Positions 27,094 to 36,401 of a stretch of DNA of 64,000 nt are shown in pieces. Under the pieces are notes generated by a model. The model was not told the origin of the DNA and did no database searches. It saw nothing but the letters and a program-made list of their open reading frames with translations. Each line of letters begins with the position of its first letter. The stretch's first letter is position 1. Source of the stretch: Pseudomonas sp. LS-2 (GTDB lineage: Bacteria; Pseudomonadota; Gammaproteobacteria; Pseudomonadales; Pseudomonadaceae). The stretch is taken from assembly GCF_003605735.1 (NCBI RefSeq), contig NZ_QXTJ01000041.1, forward strand, positions 1 to 64,000, read 5' to 3'. The translations under genes and the position numbers were made by a program.

Positions 27094-29664
27094 TCAGTAA
27101 ACATCCCGACGATAACGGCCTTGCTCGATCAAGCTCTGTACACCCTCTTCGCCGATCAGGGCTCTCAATGTCTCATCGACGCCTGTGGCCATGCCTTCGA
27201 GACTGCCGCAGATGTAGATAACGGCGCCCTCTGCCAACCAGCGATGCAACTCATCGGCCGCTTCGCGCAGGCGATCCTGCACATAGATTTTCTCGGCCTG
27301 GTCGCGGGAGAACGCCAGATCCATCCTTGCCAGATCGCCACTCGCCAGCCAGCCGTTCAACTCATCGGCGCAATGGAAATCGTGCTCGGCATTGCGCTCG
27401 CCAAACAGTAGCCAGTTGCGATGTTCGCCCTGGGTGATGCGCGCTTTCAACAAGCTGCGCAGCCCCGCCAATCCGGTGCCGTTGCCGATCAGAATCATCG
27501 GCGCAGGCTCGCTCGGCAGGTGGAAACTGCTGTTGCGACGAACGCGCAGGCTGATGGAAGCCCCCAACGCTGCGTGCTCGGTCAACCAACCTGAACCCAA
27601 TCCAAGGCTACCGTCCGGATGAAGCTCCTGACGCACGATCAATTGCAGCGAGCCGTCTTCGGGAATTGACGCAATCGAATACTCACGCATCGCCAGCGGC
27701 ACCAGCGCATCGATCAGCGCTTGTGCGTGAAGACCGACGAGATGACTGCGATTGGCAGGTAACTGACGACTGCGCAACGCCTGACCCAAGGTTTCGCTCA
27801 AGCCATCGACATGGACCTGCGAGTCTGCAGCGATGCCCAACCCTGCCAGGAAATGCTCGACGGCAGACGGCGCATTACGCGGCAGTACTTCGACCAGATC
27901 GCCTGCCTCCCAGCGCGTGTCGGACGCGCCAGTAAGCCCCAGCAGAAACACTTTCGATCCAACGCTACCCGCGTTCAGCAAATCGCGCTGATTGAGCGTC
28001 CAGTTTTCATAATCCGGCGCTTTCCATGCAGTGGCAGGCGTCGAACCGGTCAGTTCGCCCAATTGCTGCTGCCAGTGTTGCAGCGCGGCGCTGTCGCCAC
28101 TGTCCACTTCAACCGGAGCGAACAAGGTGCTGCCTCCACGTTCGGCGAGCCAGCCATGCAGACGCTGAGCAAAACCGCAGAAATGCTGGTATTGGCGGTC
28201 GCCAAGACCCAGCACCGCGTAATTCAGATTTTCCAGAGACAGCGGACGGCCCAGTAATGTGCGTTCGAAACCACGAGCGCTGTCCGGGGCCTCGCCATCG
28301 CCGAACGTGCTGACGACGAACAGCGCATTGTGACTCTGATTCAGGTCCTGCTCGGTCATGTCTGCCAGGCGCTGAACGCGCACCGGCAACCCGGCCGATT
28401 GCAATTGCCCGGCCGTCTGCCACGCCAGTTGTTCGGCGAAGCCGCTCTGGCTGGCGAAACCGATCAACCACGCCGGTCCTTGGCTGGCGGAGCCACTGGT
28501 GGCGGTGGACACCTCACCACGGGCACTGCGAATGTCACGCTTCTTGCGGCGGCGGTCCAGATACAGCAGCCAGCCTGTGATGAAGAACAGCGGCATGAGC
28601 AGCGCCGCAACCGTGATCACGATACGGCCAGGAAGTCCCCAGTAACTGCCGGTGTGCAGCGAGTAATTACTGACCAGCAACTTCGCGCCGTAGCCTTTAT
28701 CCGCGTAGCGTGAAACGGCCTTGAGTTGTCCGCTGGCGGGATCGAGGGTTATCTGGTTCAGCGCGCGCGGATGCGGTGCGTTCTTGAGGATGTAGAAAAC
28801 GGTCGCCATCTGGCCGGGTGCCTGCGGCATGCGCAGATTGTAGGCCTTGAGGTCAGGGCCTGCGGTTTTCTGAATGGTATCCCAGATCAAGGCATAGTCC
28901 GGTGCAGCGGTTTGGACCGGAACCGCCTCTTTCGGACCCGGTCCTGGCCGTGGCCCACCGCCGCCTCGGCGCTGCTCTCCGGCCACGGGTGGATCGCCGA
29001 TGAGCTTGTTCATGCCGTTGCTCACCCAGTCGTAGGACCACATCAATCCAGTGATGGCCAGCAGCAGGTAAACGATCAGGCACCAGGTGCCGAACACCGA
29101 ATGCAGATCCCAATTGAAACTGCGGCCCTTCTTCGCCCAGTCCAGCGTCAGCCACACGCGCCAGTTCAATGCCTGACGCGGCCAGCGCAGATACAGTCCG
29201 GACAGGCAGAAGAACACCAGAATCAGCGTGCAGGCGGCGGTGACCTGTTTGCCGTATTCGCCGGCTGCCAGGAAACGGTGCAGGTTCAGGATGAAGCCGA
29301 AAAAGTCTTGCCCGAGCGCATCCTCGGTGAACGCGCCGGTGAAGGGATTGAAGTTGTGCATCTCGCCACGACGCTGGCCGGGCGGCGGCTGGAACCAGAC
29401 CTGCGCGACCCTGTTACTGTCAGGCTCGATGCGGAACATCGACACTTTGTCCTTGCCTTGAGCCTCGACCTTGCTGACCATTTCGGGCAATGACAACTGA
29501 CGCTCGAGCGGCTGCACGAACAGAGTATCAGGGTTGAGCGCATCGACGATTTCGTCCTCGAACGAATACAGCGCGCCGGTAATGCCCATCAGGGCCAAGA
29601 CCAGACCCGCCGTGATTCCGAAGAACCAGTGCACTTGAAACAGGACTTTCTTCAACACCCTCAA
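27094..29664 (-). CDS. PepSY-TM / flavodoxin / FAD-NADPH reductase fusion (PiuB-like ferric-siderophore reductase)
   Basis: This protein of about 856 aa has an N-terminal PepSY-TM unit (four helices, residues 1 to about 375), a flavodoxin domain (IGFASQSGFAEQLAWQTAGQ, about 400-540), an FAD-binding domain of CysJ type (about 560-690) and an NADPH domain ending RYRRDVY, as in sulfite reductase flavoproteins. The whole looks like an inner-membrane electron chain moving NADPH electrons to the periplasm, probably to reduce ferric siderophores. It lies beside the TonB receptor. The start is non-ATG: TTG 29664 follows AGGTGA closely, TTG 29655 is an alternative giving MKKVLFQVHW. Confidence 0.8.
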   Translation of the reverse strand: MRVLKKVLFQVHWFFGITAGLVLALMGITGALYSFEDEIVDALNPDTLFVQPLERQLSLPEMVSKVEAQGKDKVSMFRIEPDSNRVAQVWFQPPPGQRRGEMHNFNPFTGAFTEDALGQDFFGFILNLHRFLAAGEYGKQVTAACTLILVFFCLSGLYLRWPRQALNWRVWLTLDWAKKGRSFNWDLHSVFGTWCLIVYLLLAITGLMWSYDWVSNGMNKLIGDPPVAGEQRRGGGGPRPGPGPKEAVPVQTAAPDYALIWDTIQKTAGPDLKAYNLRMPQAPGQMATVFYILKNAPHPRALNQITLDPASGQLKAVSRYADKGYGAKLLVSNYSLHTGSYWGLPGRIVITVAALLMPLFFITGWLLYLDRRRKKRDIRSARGEVSTATSGSASQGPAWLIGFASQSGFAEQLAWQTAGQLQSAGLPVRVQRLADMTEQDLNQSHNALFVVSTFGDGEAPDSARGFERTLLGRPLSLENLNYAVLGLGDRQYQHFCGFAQRLHGWLAERGGSTLFAPVEVDSGDSAALQHWQQQLGELTGSTPATAWKAPDYENWTLNQRDLLNAGSVGSKVFLLGLTGASDTRWEAGDLVEVLPRNAPSAVEHFLAGLGIAADSQVHVDGLSETLGQALRSRQLPANRSHLVGLHAQALIDALVPLAMREYSIASIPEDGSLQLIVRQELHPDGSLGLGSGWLTEHAALGASISLRVRRNSSFHLPSEPAPMILIGNGTGLAGLRSLLKARITQGEHRNWLLFGERNAEHDFHCADELNGWLASGDLARMDLAFSRDQAEKIYVQDRLREAADELHRWLAEGAVIYICGSLEGMATGVDETLRALIGEEGVQSLIEQGRYRRDVY

Positions 29665-29779
29665 TCACCTCGATAACCCGCTGCGACGCGCATTATGCGC
29701 ACAAACGGCATGTATTCTCATCCGTATCTGATTCTGTATTCGGTCACCGATCCGACACAGTGGTGTGTCGGCTGGACGC

Positions 29780-29849
29780 CTGTAGCAGTCCGGCTTGTCG
29801 GCGGTGACAAGATTAAAATCGCCACCGCCGGCAAGCCGGAGTGCTACAC
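29780..29849. repeat. REP element, CTGTAGCAG class
   Basis: CTGTAGCAGTCCGGCTTG faces CAAGCCGGAGTGCTACAC, with GCGGTGAC/GCCACCGC inside. It occupies the gap between the reductase and receptor genes. Confidence 0.8.
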
Positions 29850-29871
29850 AGAGACGCACGCCGCGCACATA

Positions 29872-29905
29872 CAAAAGCCCCACTCACCGGTGGTAAGTGG
29901 GGCTT
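29872..29905 (-). terminator. Intrinsic terminator of the TonB receptor gene
   Basis: On the minus strand AAGCCCCACT pairs with AGTGGGGCTT, which continues into TTTTG. It lies 18 bp after the receptor stop codon and isolates the reductase gene downstream. Confidence 0.8.
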
Positions 29906-29922
29906 CTCGCTTCTCTTCCTGA

Positions 29923-32172
29923 TCAGAAGTGGAAGCTGGCACTCATCAGCGCGGTCCGGCCTGCAGCCATGTGCGCATAGTGAGTGGTGAAGACCTGATC
30001 GTAGTAACGCTTGTCGGTCAGGTTCTGCACGTTTAGTTGCAAGTCGACGTTTTTGGTCAATGCATAAGTCGCCATCGCGTCGTAGCGCCAGTAGGATGGC
30101 ACCTCAACCGAGTTGGCTTCGTTGCCGAAACGCGAATCGACGAAGGTTGCGCCACCGCCGACAGTCAGCTTGGGCATCAGCTCGTACGTAGACCAGAAGT
30201 TGAAGTTGTTCCGCGGGGTGCTTGGCATATGGTTGCCTTCGTCAGCCGCGTTGGTGGCCTTGACGATCTCGCTCTCCATATAGGTGTAGCCGCCGTAAAC
30301 CTTCCACTTGCTGGTGATGTTGCCGCTGTAGGTCAACTCAAGGCCATCGACACGCTGCTCACCGTCAAGCACCTGAAAAGTCGCGTTGTCAGGATCGGTG
30401 ATCCGGGCATTGGTCTTTTCGGTGCGGAACAGGGCTGCGGTCAGCGACAAATTGTCGTCGAAGAAATCCCACTTCGTGCCGATCTCGTAGTTACGGTTCT
30501 TTTCCGGATCGAGATCAGAGTTGTTCGCTGCCAGTTCCAGACCACCGTTACCACTGGTTTCACCCGACGGGTTGCTGGATGTCGACCAAGCTGCATAGAT
30601 GCTGCCATTGGGCAATGGCTTGTAGGTCAGACCGACCTGGTAGTTCCACAGCTGGCTGGTGTTTTCACGTTTGAAAGACCCGGCTACGGAGCCACGCCCG
30701 CCCGTACTGAACCCGCTCGACGTGACATCGTAATCGTCATAACGCAGGCCGAGATTCAGCGACCATTGGTCATTGAACTTCAGAGTATCGAATACATACG
30801 CCGCGCTGGTTTTGGTGTCGGTGTCCGTATACGCCAGGCTGTCGGTGATCGTGCCGTTCCACGCATCTTTCGGGGTCGGATCGTACAGGCTGGTGCAGTC
30901 ACCAGACCTCAACAATGCGGCGTTGCAAGTCGAACCGATTGTGCCGCCCGTCGCCGACAGCACGTTATAGCCACGGTTATGAGTGTCCTGATATGAAAAC
31001 TCGACGCCGGTCACCAGACTGTGTTCGACGAAACCGGTATTGAACTTCGCCTGAAGGTCAGTCTGGTTGACGAAGCCACTGGATGTGGAATTACGGCTCT
31101 TGGCCGAACGCGAAACCAGGCCATTGGCAACGTTGCCGCGGCTGTCGTCCGGATTGGTGACGATGTAGTCCAGCGTCGAGCGGGACATACGGAAGCTGTT
31201 GGAAATGGTCAGGTTTTCGTTCAGATCGTGCTCGATGCGGAACGTGCCACTGTCATTGATGCTCTTGCGATAGTCGCGGTCGGTGAGGCCGTAAAAATTG
31301 TTCTCGTTGACGTGGGCCGGCTTATCGACGACGTCTTTGCTGCGACCGGGAGTGCTGGTCAGTGGAATACCGTAGTCCGGCATGTCGTCAGTGGAAAGGT
31401 GATAGTAATCCAGCTTCACCCGGGTGTCGGTGCCCAGACCGAAAGCGAAGGACGGCGCGAAGCCCCAGCGACTTACATCGACGTCGTTACGGCCAGCGAC
31501 GTTGGCGTCATGCTTCATCAGGTTCAGGCGAACGGCAGAGGTATCGGTCATCTGCTTGTTGACGTCCAGCGTGTAGCGCTGGGTCTGGTCGGAGCCGAAC
31601 GTATAGCCCCCGTTGTAGGCATCGCCCAGATGAGCGCCTTTGGTAATCAGGTTCAGGCTACCGCCGGTAGAACCCGCGCCTGTGAAGGCAGAGCCCGGGC
31701 CCTTGCTGATTTCGACGGATTCGACGTTGAAAATCTCGCGGCTCTGGGCAGCGACATCGCGCATGCCGTCGATGAAGACGTCACTCTCGGCATTGAAACC
31801 ACGAATGATCGGGCGGTCCGCGTTGGGGTTGCCACCCTCGCCTGCGCCAAATGTGATGCCGGGGGTCGTGCGTAACGCATCGGCCAGACTGGTCGCTGCG
31901 GTGTCGCGAATCACTTGCTGAGGAATCACCGTGACGCTTTTGGGCGTGTCACGCAACGGAGCGGTATACTTTTTGGAAGCGGACTCCTCGGTCTTGTAAC
32001 CGGTTTCCTGCTCACCATCAATGGTGGTAGCTCCGAGGCTCAGGGTTTTGTCCTGCGCGGTCTCGGCGGCTTGAGCCAAATGCGCGGCAGACATCGCGGC
32101 GATGGCGACGCCCACTACGCCAGCTATCGAGCGCTGAGAAGGTGCGGATGATGGTTGTGATTGGCGCGACAT
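29923..32172 (-). CDS. piuA: TonB-dependent siderophore receptor (PiuA/Fiu-like)
   Basis: This 749-aa outer-membrane protein has a signal peptide (cleaved near HLAQAAE), a plug domain (about residues 65-190: DTPKSVTVIPQQVIRDT, RGFNAESDVFIDGMRD, SKGPGSAFTGAGSTGGSLNL) and a 22-strand barrel ending in ALMSASFHF with terminal phenylalanine. It should import a ferric catecholate-type siderophore using TonB energy. ATG 32172 follows GAAGGAA. The divergent piuC and nearby reductase match the piuA-piuC arrangement in P. aeruginosa. Iron repression through Fur is likely. Confidence 0.87.
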   Translation of the reverse strand: MSRQSQPSSAPSQRSIAGVVGVAIAAMSAAHLAQAAETAQDKTLSLGATTIDGEQETGYKTEESASKKYTAPLRDTPKSVTVIPQQVIRDTAATSLADALRTTPGITFGAGEGGNPNADRPIIRGFNAESDVFIDGMRDVAAQSREIFNVESVEISKGPGSAFTGAGSTGGSLNLITKGAHLGDAYNGGYTFGSDQTQRYTLDVNKQMTDTSAVRLNLMKHDANVAGRNDVDVSRWGFAPSFAFGLGTDTRVKLDYYHLSTDDMPDYGIPLTSTPGRSKDVVDKPAHVNENNFYGLTDRDYRKSINDSGTFRIEHDLNENLTISNSFRMSRSTLDYIVTNPDDSRGNVANGLVSRSAKSRNSTSSGFVNQTDLQAKFNTGFVEHSLVTGVEFSYQDTHNRGYNVLSATGGTIGSTCNAALLRSGDCTSLYDPTPKDAWNGTITDSLAYTDTDTKTSAAYVFDTLKFNDQWSLNLGLRYDDYDVTSSGFSTGGRGSVAGSFKRENTSQLWNYQVGLTYKPLPNGSIYAAWSTSSNPSGETSGNGGLELAANNSDLDPEKNRNYEIGTKWDFFDDNLSLTAALFRTEKTNARITDPDNATFQVLDGEQRVDGLELTYSGNITSKWKVYGGYTYMESEIVKATNAADEGNHMPSTPRNNFNFWSTYELMPKLTVGGGATFVDSRFGNEANSVEVPSYWRYDAMATYALTKNVDLQLNVQNLTDKRYYDQVFTTHYAHMAAGRTALMSASFHF

Positions 32173-32212
32173 TTTCCTTCCCCAAGGAATGTAGAGGCCG
32201 CGGAATATAGTT

Positions 32213-32231
32213 GGGAATCATTTGTATTCGC
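32213..32231. promoter_or_regulatory. Possible Fur box upstream of piuA
   Basis: GGGAATCATTTGTATTCGC agrees with the 19-bp Fur consensus at 10 of 19 positions by eye, with the two inverted halves recognisable. It lies about 40-60 bp upstream of the piuA start. This is a weak match kept because of context. Confidence 0.4.
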
Positions 32232-32312
32232 ATAAAACTTACATTCTTTACAATTCCGCTTTACGGATTTTTCACCCTCGTTCGTCTACGCGCGCTCGCA
32301 GGGTTTTACACA

Positions 32313-32331
32313 GCCAATAAGAATCACTACC
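32313..32331. promoter_or_regulatory. Possible Fur box upstream of piuC
   Basis: GCCAATAAGAATCACTACC matches the Fur consensus at 13 of 19 positions by eye, and the agreement continues into the next bases CATT. It lies 35-53 bp upstream of the piuC start, where a repressor would block the promoter. Confidence 0.5.
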
Positions 32332-32365
32332 ATTCGCTACCTTTTCGATCCTGAGTGGCGACGCC

Positions 32366-33046
32366 ATGCTCCTGCACATCCCTGGCCTGTTTACCCGTGA
32401 GGAAGTGCTGCGCATCCGTGAAGCTCTGGAACAGACCGAGTGGGCGGACGGCAAGATCACCGCCGGGCACCAGTCGGCGAAAGCCAAGCACAATCTGCAA
32501 CTGCCCGAAGGCCATCCGCTGGCGAAAGAAATCGGTGCGGCCATGCTCGAACGGCTCTGGCAGAACCCTCTGTTCATGTCGGCAGCCCTGCCACACAAGG
32601 TGTTTCCCCCTCTGGTTAACTGTTACACCGGCGGCGGCAGTTTCGATTTTCACATCGACAACTCGGTGCGTCAGGCCAGAGGCAGCGTCGAACGGGTGCG
32701 CACCGATCTGTCGTCGACGCTGTTTTTCAGTGACCCGGACGACTACGATGGCGGCGAGCTGGTCATTCAGGACACCTTCGGCACGCGGCAGATCAAGCTG
32801 CCAGCCGGTGACCTGCTGCTCTACCCCGCCACCAGCCTGCACAAGGTCAATGCGGTCACACGTGGCGCGCGTTACGCTTCCTTCTTCTGGACCCAGAGCC
32901 TGGTGCGCGACGACGGCCATCGCACGTTGCTGTTCGAAATGGACACTGCCATTCAGCAACTCAGTCGTGATGTGCCTGATCATCCCTCGCTGATCCAGCT
33001 CACTGGCACTTATCACAACCTGTTGCGCCAATGGGTCGAGGTCTGA
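32366..33046 (+). CDS. piuC: PKHD-type Fe(II)/2-oxoglutarate hydroxylase (PiuC/YbiX)
   Basis: This 226-aa dioxygenase has the double-stranded beta-helix with iron ligands in FDFHIDNSVR (H and D) and TSLHKVNAV (H), and the 2-oxoglutarate-binding arginine in TRGARYASFFW. The YbiX/PiuC family sits beside catecholate receptor genes and is induced by iron starvation; the substrate is unknown. It is divergent from piuA, with a candidate Fur box upstream, and is followed one base later by the Sel1 gene, so the two form an operon. Confidence 0.9.
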   Translation: MLLHIPGLFTREEVLRIREALEQTEWADGKITAGHQSAKAKHNLQLPEGHPLAKEIGAAMLERLWQNPLFMSAALPHKVFPPLVNCYTGGGSFDFHIDNSVRQARGSVERVRTDLSSTLFFSDPDDYDGGELVIQDTFGTRQIKLPAGDLLLYPATSLHKVNAVTRGARYASFFWTQSLVRDDGHRTLLFEMDTAIQQLSRDVPDHPSLIQLTGTYHNLLRQWVEV

Positions 33047-33047
33047 C

Positions 33048-33854
33048 ATGAGCTGGACCATGCGACGCGAGGATGTGCTCGACGGCGAACAACTGCGCGC
33101 CATGCTGCAGGAAAACCCGGCGAGTGCGGCACGAGCGATTCTCTTGGCGGCGCAGGAATCCATCGTCGATGCGCAGGCTTTGCTGGGTCAGATCCTTCTG
33201 GACGGCAGCGGGATCGAGCAAGACGCAGCGCTGGCGCTGGTCTGGTTCCAGATCGCGGGACGCAATGGCCACGCGATGGCGAACAACATGGCCGGGCGCT
33301 GTCACGAACATGGCTGGGGCTGTGAACCCGACGCCAGCAAAGCGGCTGAGTATTATCGACTGGCGGCCGAAGCCGATCTCGACTGGGGCTTCTACAACTA
33401 CGCAAACCTGCTGGCGACCGGTCGTGGGGTGAACAAGGATCAGGCACGGGCCCTGGCCTGTTATCGAAAGGCGGCGCAGATGGGCCACGCCAAGTCGATG
33501 AACCTGCTGGGACGCTATCTGGAAGAAGGCCTGTGTTGTGAACGGGACCTGGCAACAGCTCACGACTGGTATCGCCGCTCCGCGCACGGCGGTGATTTCC
33601 GCGGCCAGTTCAGTCACGCTGCCGTTCTCGCCGATCAGGGGCACATCGAAGAGGCGGTTGCCTGGCTGCAAACAGCGCTGCGTACTGGCAACCTGAACTT
33701 CCTTCGGGTCAGCCGCAAGACGTTACTTGAGGCGACCCATCCTGACGTTCGCGCACTGGCGAGCGATTACCACCGACGTGCGGCCGAACTGGGCGATGAT
33801 GCGGACAAGCACGAATACCGCAAACAATTGAATGCCGACGCTTCCATCGTGTAG
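33048..33854 (+). CDS. Sel1-repeat (TPR-like) protein
   Basis: This 268-aa protein contains about four Sel1 repeats (ALVWFQIAGRNGHAMANNMA, AEYYRLAAEADLDWGFYNYA, ALACYRKAAQMGHAKSMNLL, AHDWYRRSAHGGDFRGQFSH) between residues 55 and 205. Sel1 proteins are helical scaffolds for protein-protein contact. There is no signal peptide, so a cytoplasmic partner role in the iron response is inferred from the one-base spacing to piuC. The same pairing occurs next to piuC in P. aeruginosa, as far as recalled. Confidence 0.82.
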   Translation: MSWTMRREDVLDGEQLRAMLQENPASAARAILLAAQESIVDAQALLGQILLDGSGIEQDAALALVWFQIAGRNGHAMANNMAGRCHEHGWGCEPDASKAAEYYRLAAEADLDWGFYNYANLLATGRGVNKDQARALACYRKAAQMGHAKSMNLLGRYLEEGLCCERDLATAHDWYRRSAHGGDFRGQFSHAAVLADQGHIEEAVAWLQTALRTGNLNFLRVSRKTLLEATHPDVRALASDYHRRAAELGDDADKHEYRKQLNADASIV

Positions 33855-34104
33855 GACGCTCGTAATTGCGCTGCACAACTTGCGGGAGGATTAGATAACT
33901 TCATATTTCGACAGGCTCGGCATCTCCTTTGATTACGGTAGTTGCGCACGTCATTAATATTTCGGCTTGGAAAAATCCTACAGGTCTAGCCCTTCTTTCC
34001 TCTTTGACCCACCAAGAACCAGTACTTACTCTTCAAACACGCGAACAGCGTTGAACACTGTTGAGACAGTGATCAAAACACCACCCGACATCATTAAAGG
34101 ATTA

Positions 34105-35298
34105 ATGACCATGTCACAACTTGCACGAAACCTGGACGACGCCGCGACTCAGGCATCACAGCTATTTAGCGCCGCCGCGGCAGACAATGATGACACGCGC
34201 GACAGCGGTCTCATCCTGACGAAGGACCAGATTAAAGATCTCAAACGGTATGAAATGGCCGGCCTGGCACTGCCCGTTCAATTAAAAGATGTCATCGCAT
34301 ATCTGGGTTATCGAAATGGCGCAGGCAAAGGGCTGGAACCTGCGGACTTCCAAAAAACCTTCAAGCTGGTGCACGACCACGCCAGCCTCTGGAATCCATT
34401 ACGGACCGACTTGCTGAGTGTCAGTGACAAGCTGGTCGTGTTTTCCGGCGTCATTCAGGTCTACGGCGAAAGCATGTCAGAAGTGTTCGACGATATCAAA
34501 GCCCTTCGCCTTGTCGAAAAACACAATATCTCGACACTTGAAGACCTGAAGCGAATTGAAATGGAGCTGGGACACAAGTTTCCCGGCATCGAACAACCCG
34601 ACCGTGCCGATCTTGGTTATTACCTGGACGAAATCCTGAAAAAAGTGCGGGAGCAAGAAGCGCTCGCCCAGAGAATCAAGACTCGACTTGACGCCTTTGG
34701 TCTCGAGCTCGCCAGCAAGATCATTCCCGAAATCCAGCTCAGGCTCAAAACGATCGATAACAACACCTTGGGTGCGGAAATCAAGGCTCTGCAAGTCAGT
34801 ATCGATAACCGGGCGCTGGCGATCGAAGAAAAGAACAAGGAATACAAGAAACTGGTGGGAGACGCCATCTCAGGGATCACCAGCGGTTTGGTCATGGTGA
34901 TCTACGCCAGTGTTCAGGCCGAAAAAGTTCGCAAAGAGCGCAATAAGCTGAAGAAGGCGCAACAAGCCGAAATTGCTCAGATGAACCACAAAAACAAGGT
35001 CCTGGCGTCGTTGGGGCGTGTCCGTATGGACATGCAGGACCTTGACTTGATCGCCATCGATGCCGATATCGCGACCAAGAACCTCATCACTGTCTGGAAC
35101 AAGCTAGGCACCTTTATCGAAGAGTCCAGCCAGGAAGTCGACGGCATCAACGATGGACTCAGCATGCGCAGGTTCCGCAACCAGTTCAACTTGGTCGTCG
35201 CACCTTGGCGAACCATCGAAGAAGACGCTAAAGCACTGTTGCGGGTGTTTGCACAAGCAGACGCCGAATTTCGAGAAGAATATGGAGATCAGAAATGA
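34105..35298 (+). CDS. xaxA: Alpha-xenorhabdolysin-like binary toxin subunit A (XaxA)
   Basis: This roughly 397-aa protein resembles XaxA, the larger subunit of the Xenorhabdus XaxAB pore-forming cytotoxin of the ClyA-type helical family. Typical segments are LTKDQIKDLKRYEMAGLALP and FQKTFKLVHDHASLWNPLR. A hydrophobic stretch SGITSGLVMVIYASV (about residue 270) is flanked by long coiled-coil helices. The start is uncertain: ATG 34105 and 34111 follow AAAGG, whereas the open frame extends to a TTG at 33967 and through a TTG at 34051; the extra part has low GC at third positions. No secretion signal is visible. It overlaps the next gene by ATGA. Confidence 0.82.
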   Translation: MTMSQLARNLDDAATQASQLFSAAAADNDDTRDSGLILTKDQIKDLKRYEMAGLALPVQLKDVIAYLGYRNGAGKGLEPADFQKTFKLVHDHASLWNPLRTDLLSVSDKLVVFSGVIQVYGESMSEVFDDIKALRLVEKHNISTLEDLKRIEMELGHKFPGIEQPDRADLGYYLDEILKKVREQEALAQRIKTRLDAFGLELASKIIPEIQLRLKTIDNNTLGAEIKALQVSIDNRALAIEEKNKEYKKLVGDAISGITSGLVMVIYASVQAEKVRKERNKLKKAQQAEIAQMNHKNKVLASLGRVRMDMQDLDLIAIDADIATKNLITVWNKLGTFIEESSQEVDGINDGLSMRRFRNQFNLVVAPWRTIEEDAKALLRVFAQADAEFREEYGDQK

Positions 35299-36293
35299 GT
35301 AACGTAAGCCAGTTTCCTTCGACCGTTAATTACCCTCAAATAGATGCCGACACGCTTAAACAGGTTACCCGTTTGGCAAACACTGCAGCTATCGAGGTTA
35401 AACGCTGTTTCGTACAGACCGAATACCTCCCGGCTGTAGACAAGAGAGTCAGCGGCTTGAACAGGGCCATTCATAAGGCGGTCTCCAAACTACCGGAAAG
35501 CGTTAACTCGCTGTTCCACAAGATCGCGATAAATACCGGTACCCTCAGGGCCTATCAGGCGGAACTGAGGAATGCGCCAAGTTCCGACATCCAGGAAATC
35601 CTGGAAGACATCAGCACCCAGGCCGTCAATATCGTTCGAATCATCAGGGAAACGAACGCTGAGCTTAAACACGCACTCACCCCCATGACCGATACTGTGG
35701 ACCGAAGAGTCACGGCTGGCTACATCGCGCAACTGGAAGTCGAGCAGCAGCGGCTGCCCATCGAGATTCAGGAAATCCGCGAACGAAAAGCCACCCTGGA
35801 TGCAAAACGCAAGTCGCTGACCGATGCGATGGCGCTCCTCGAAACCAAGGGCATCGCCGAGATCGGTAAGGACACAATGCTCAATGCTCAGCAGATGGCA
35901 AACATGGGGATGGCGTCTCCCGAAGTAGCGGTCGTTGATGCAGCCATCAAGCTGGCTCAGGAAGCGCTCGAACGACTGGAGTCGATGATCAACTACGTTG
36001 GCTTGTCTGAAGCCCGCAACGAGATTCGCAAACAGATCGATGCCCTGATGGCCGGTGAGCGCGGCAAACAAGAAAGCTTGCACAACATAAATACCAAACA
36101 TGCCTTGATCGCCGCTGCTCATGACTTTGACGATCAACGACAACGGTATGTCGAAGAGTTCGAAAAATTCATCATCGCCGGGCAATCGTTCCTCGATCTT
36201 TACCGAGCAGTCGATGCCCAGGACATGGAGGTCATCAGCCAGCTTACGGTCGATGCCGTCGCGCTGTCGGTGCATCTGAAGTCCGCTCTCTAA
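35295..36293 (+). CDS. xaxB: Alpha-xenorhabdolysin-like binary toxin subunit B (XaxB)
   Basis: This 332-aa almost wholly helical protein matches XaxB, the partner that inserts into target membranes together with XaxA. It contains extended heptad-like helices (AQLEVEQQRLPIEIQEIRER, AIKLAQEALERLESMINYVG). ATG 35295 overlaps the xaxA stop, so the subunits are translationally coupled in roughly equal amounts. In Xenorhabdus and Photorhabdus the pair kills insect and mammalian cells; the target of this copy is unknown. A large hairpin follows the gene. Confidence 0.82.
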   Translation: MSNVSQFPSTVNYPQIDADTLKQVTRLANTAAIEVKRCFVQTEYLPAVDKRVSGLNRAIHKAVSKLPESVNSLFHKIAINTGTLRAYQAELRNAPSSDIQEILEDISTQAVNIVRIIRETNAELKHALTPMTDTVDRRVTAGYIAQLEVEQQRLPIEIQEIRERKATLDAKRKSLTDAMALLETKGIAEIGKDTMLNAQQMANMGMASPEVAVVDAAIKLAQEALERLESMINYVGLSEARNEIRKQIDALMAGERGKQESLHNINTKHALIAAAHDFDDQRQRYVEEFEKFIIAGQSFLDLYRAVDAQDMEVISQLTVDAVALSVHLKSAL

Positions 36294-36305
36294 TTAACCC
36301 CGCTC

Positions 36306-36345
36306 GTTCAGGCGTCGTGGCACGAAACGGCCACGGCTCCTGAAC
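36306..36345 (+). other. Large hairpin between xaxB and the third gene
   Basis: GTTCAGG...CGTGGC and GCCACG...CCTGAAC form an interrupted stem of about 13 bp, 13 bp after the xaxB stop. There is no T-tract. It may process the mRNA or lower expression of the downstream gene relative to xaxAB. Confidence 0.5.
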
Positions 36346-36401
36346 CCATCCAATAAGAAACAGGGCATCCCCTTTTCGGAGTGAGCCTGTCGGAGACACC
36401 T

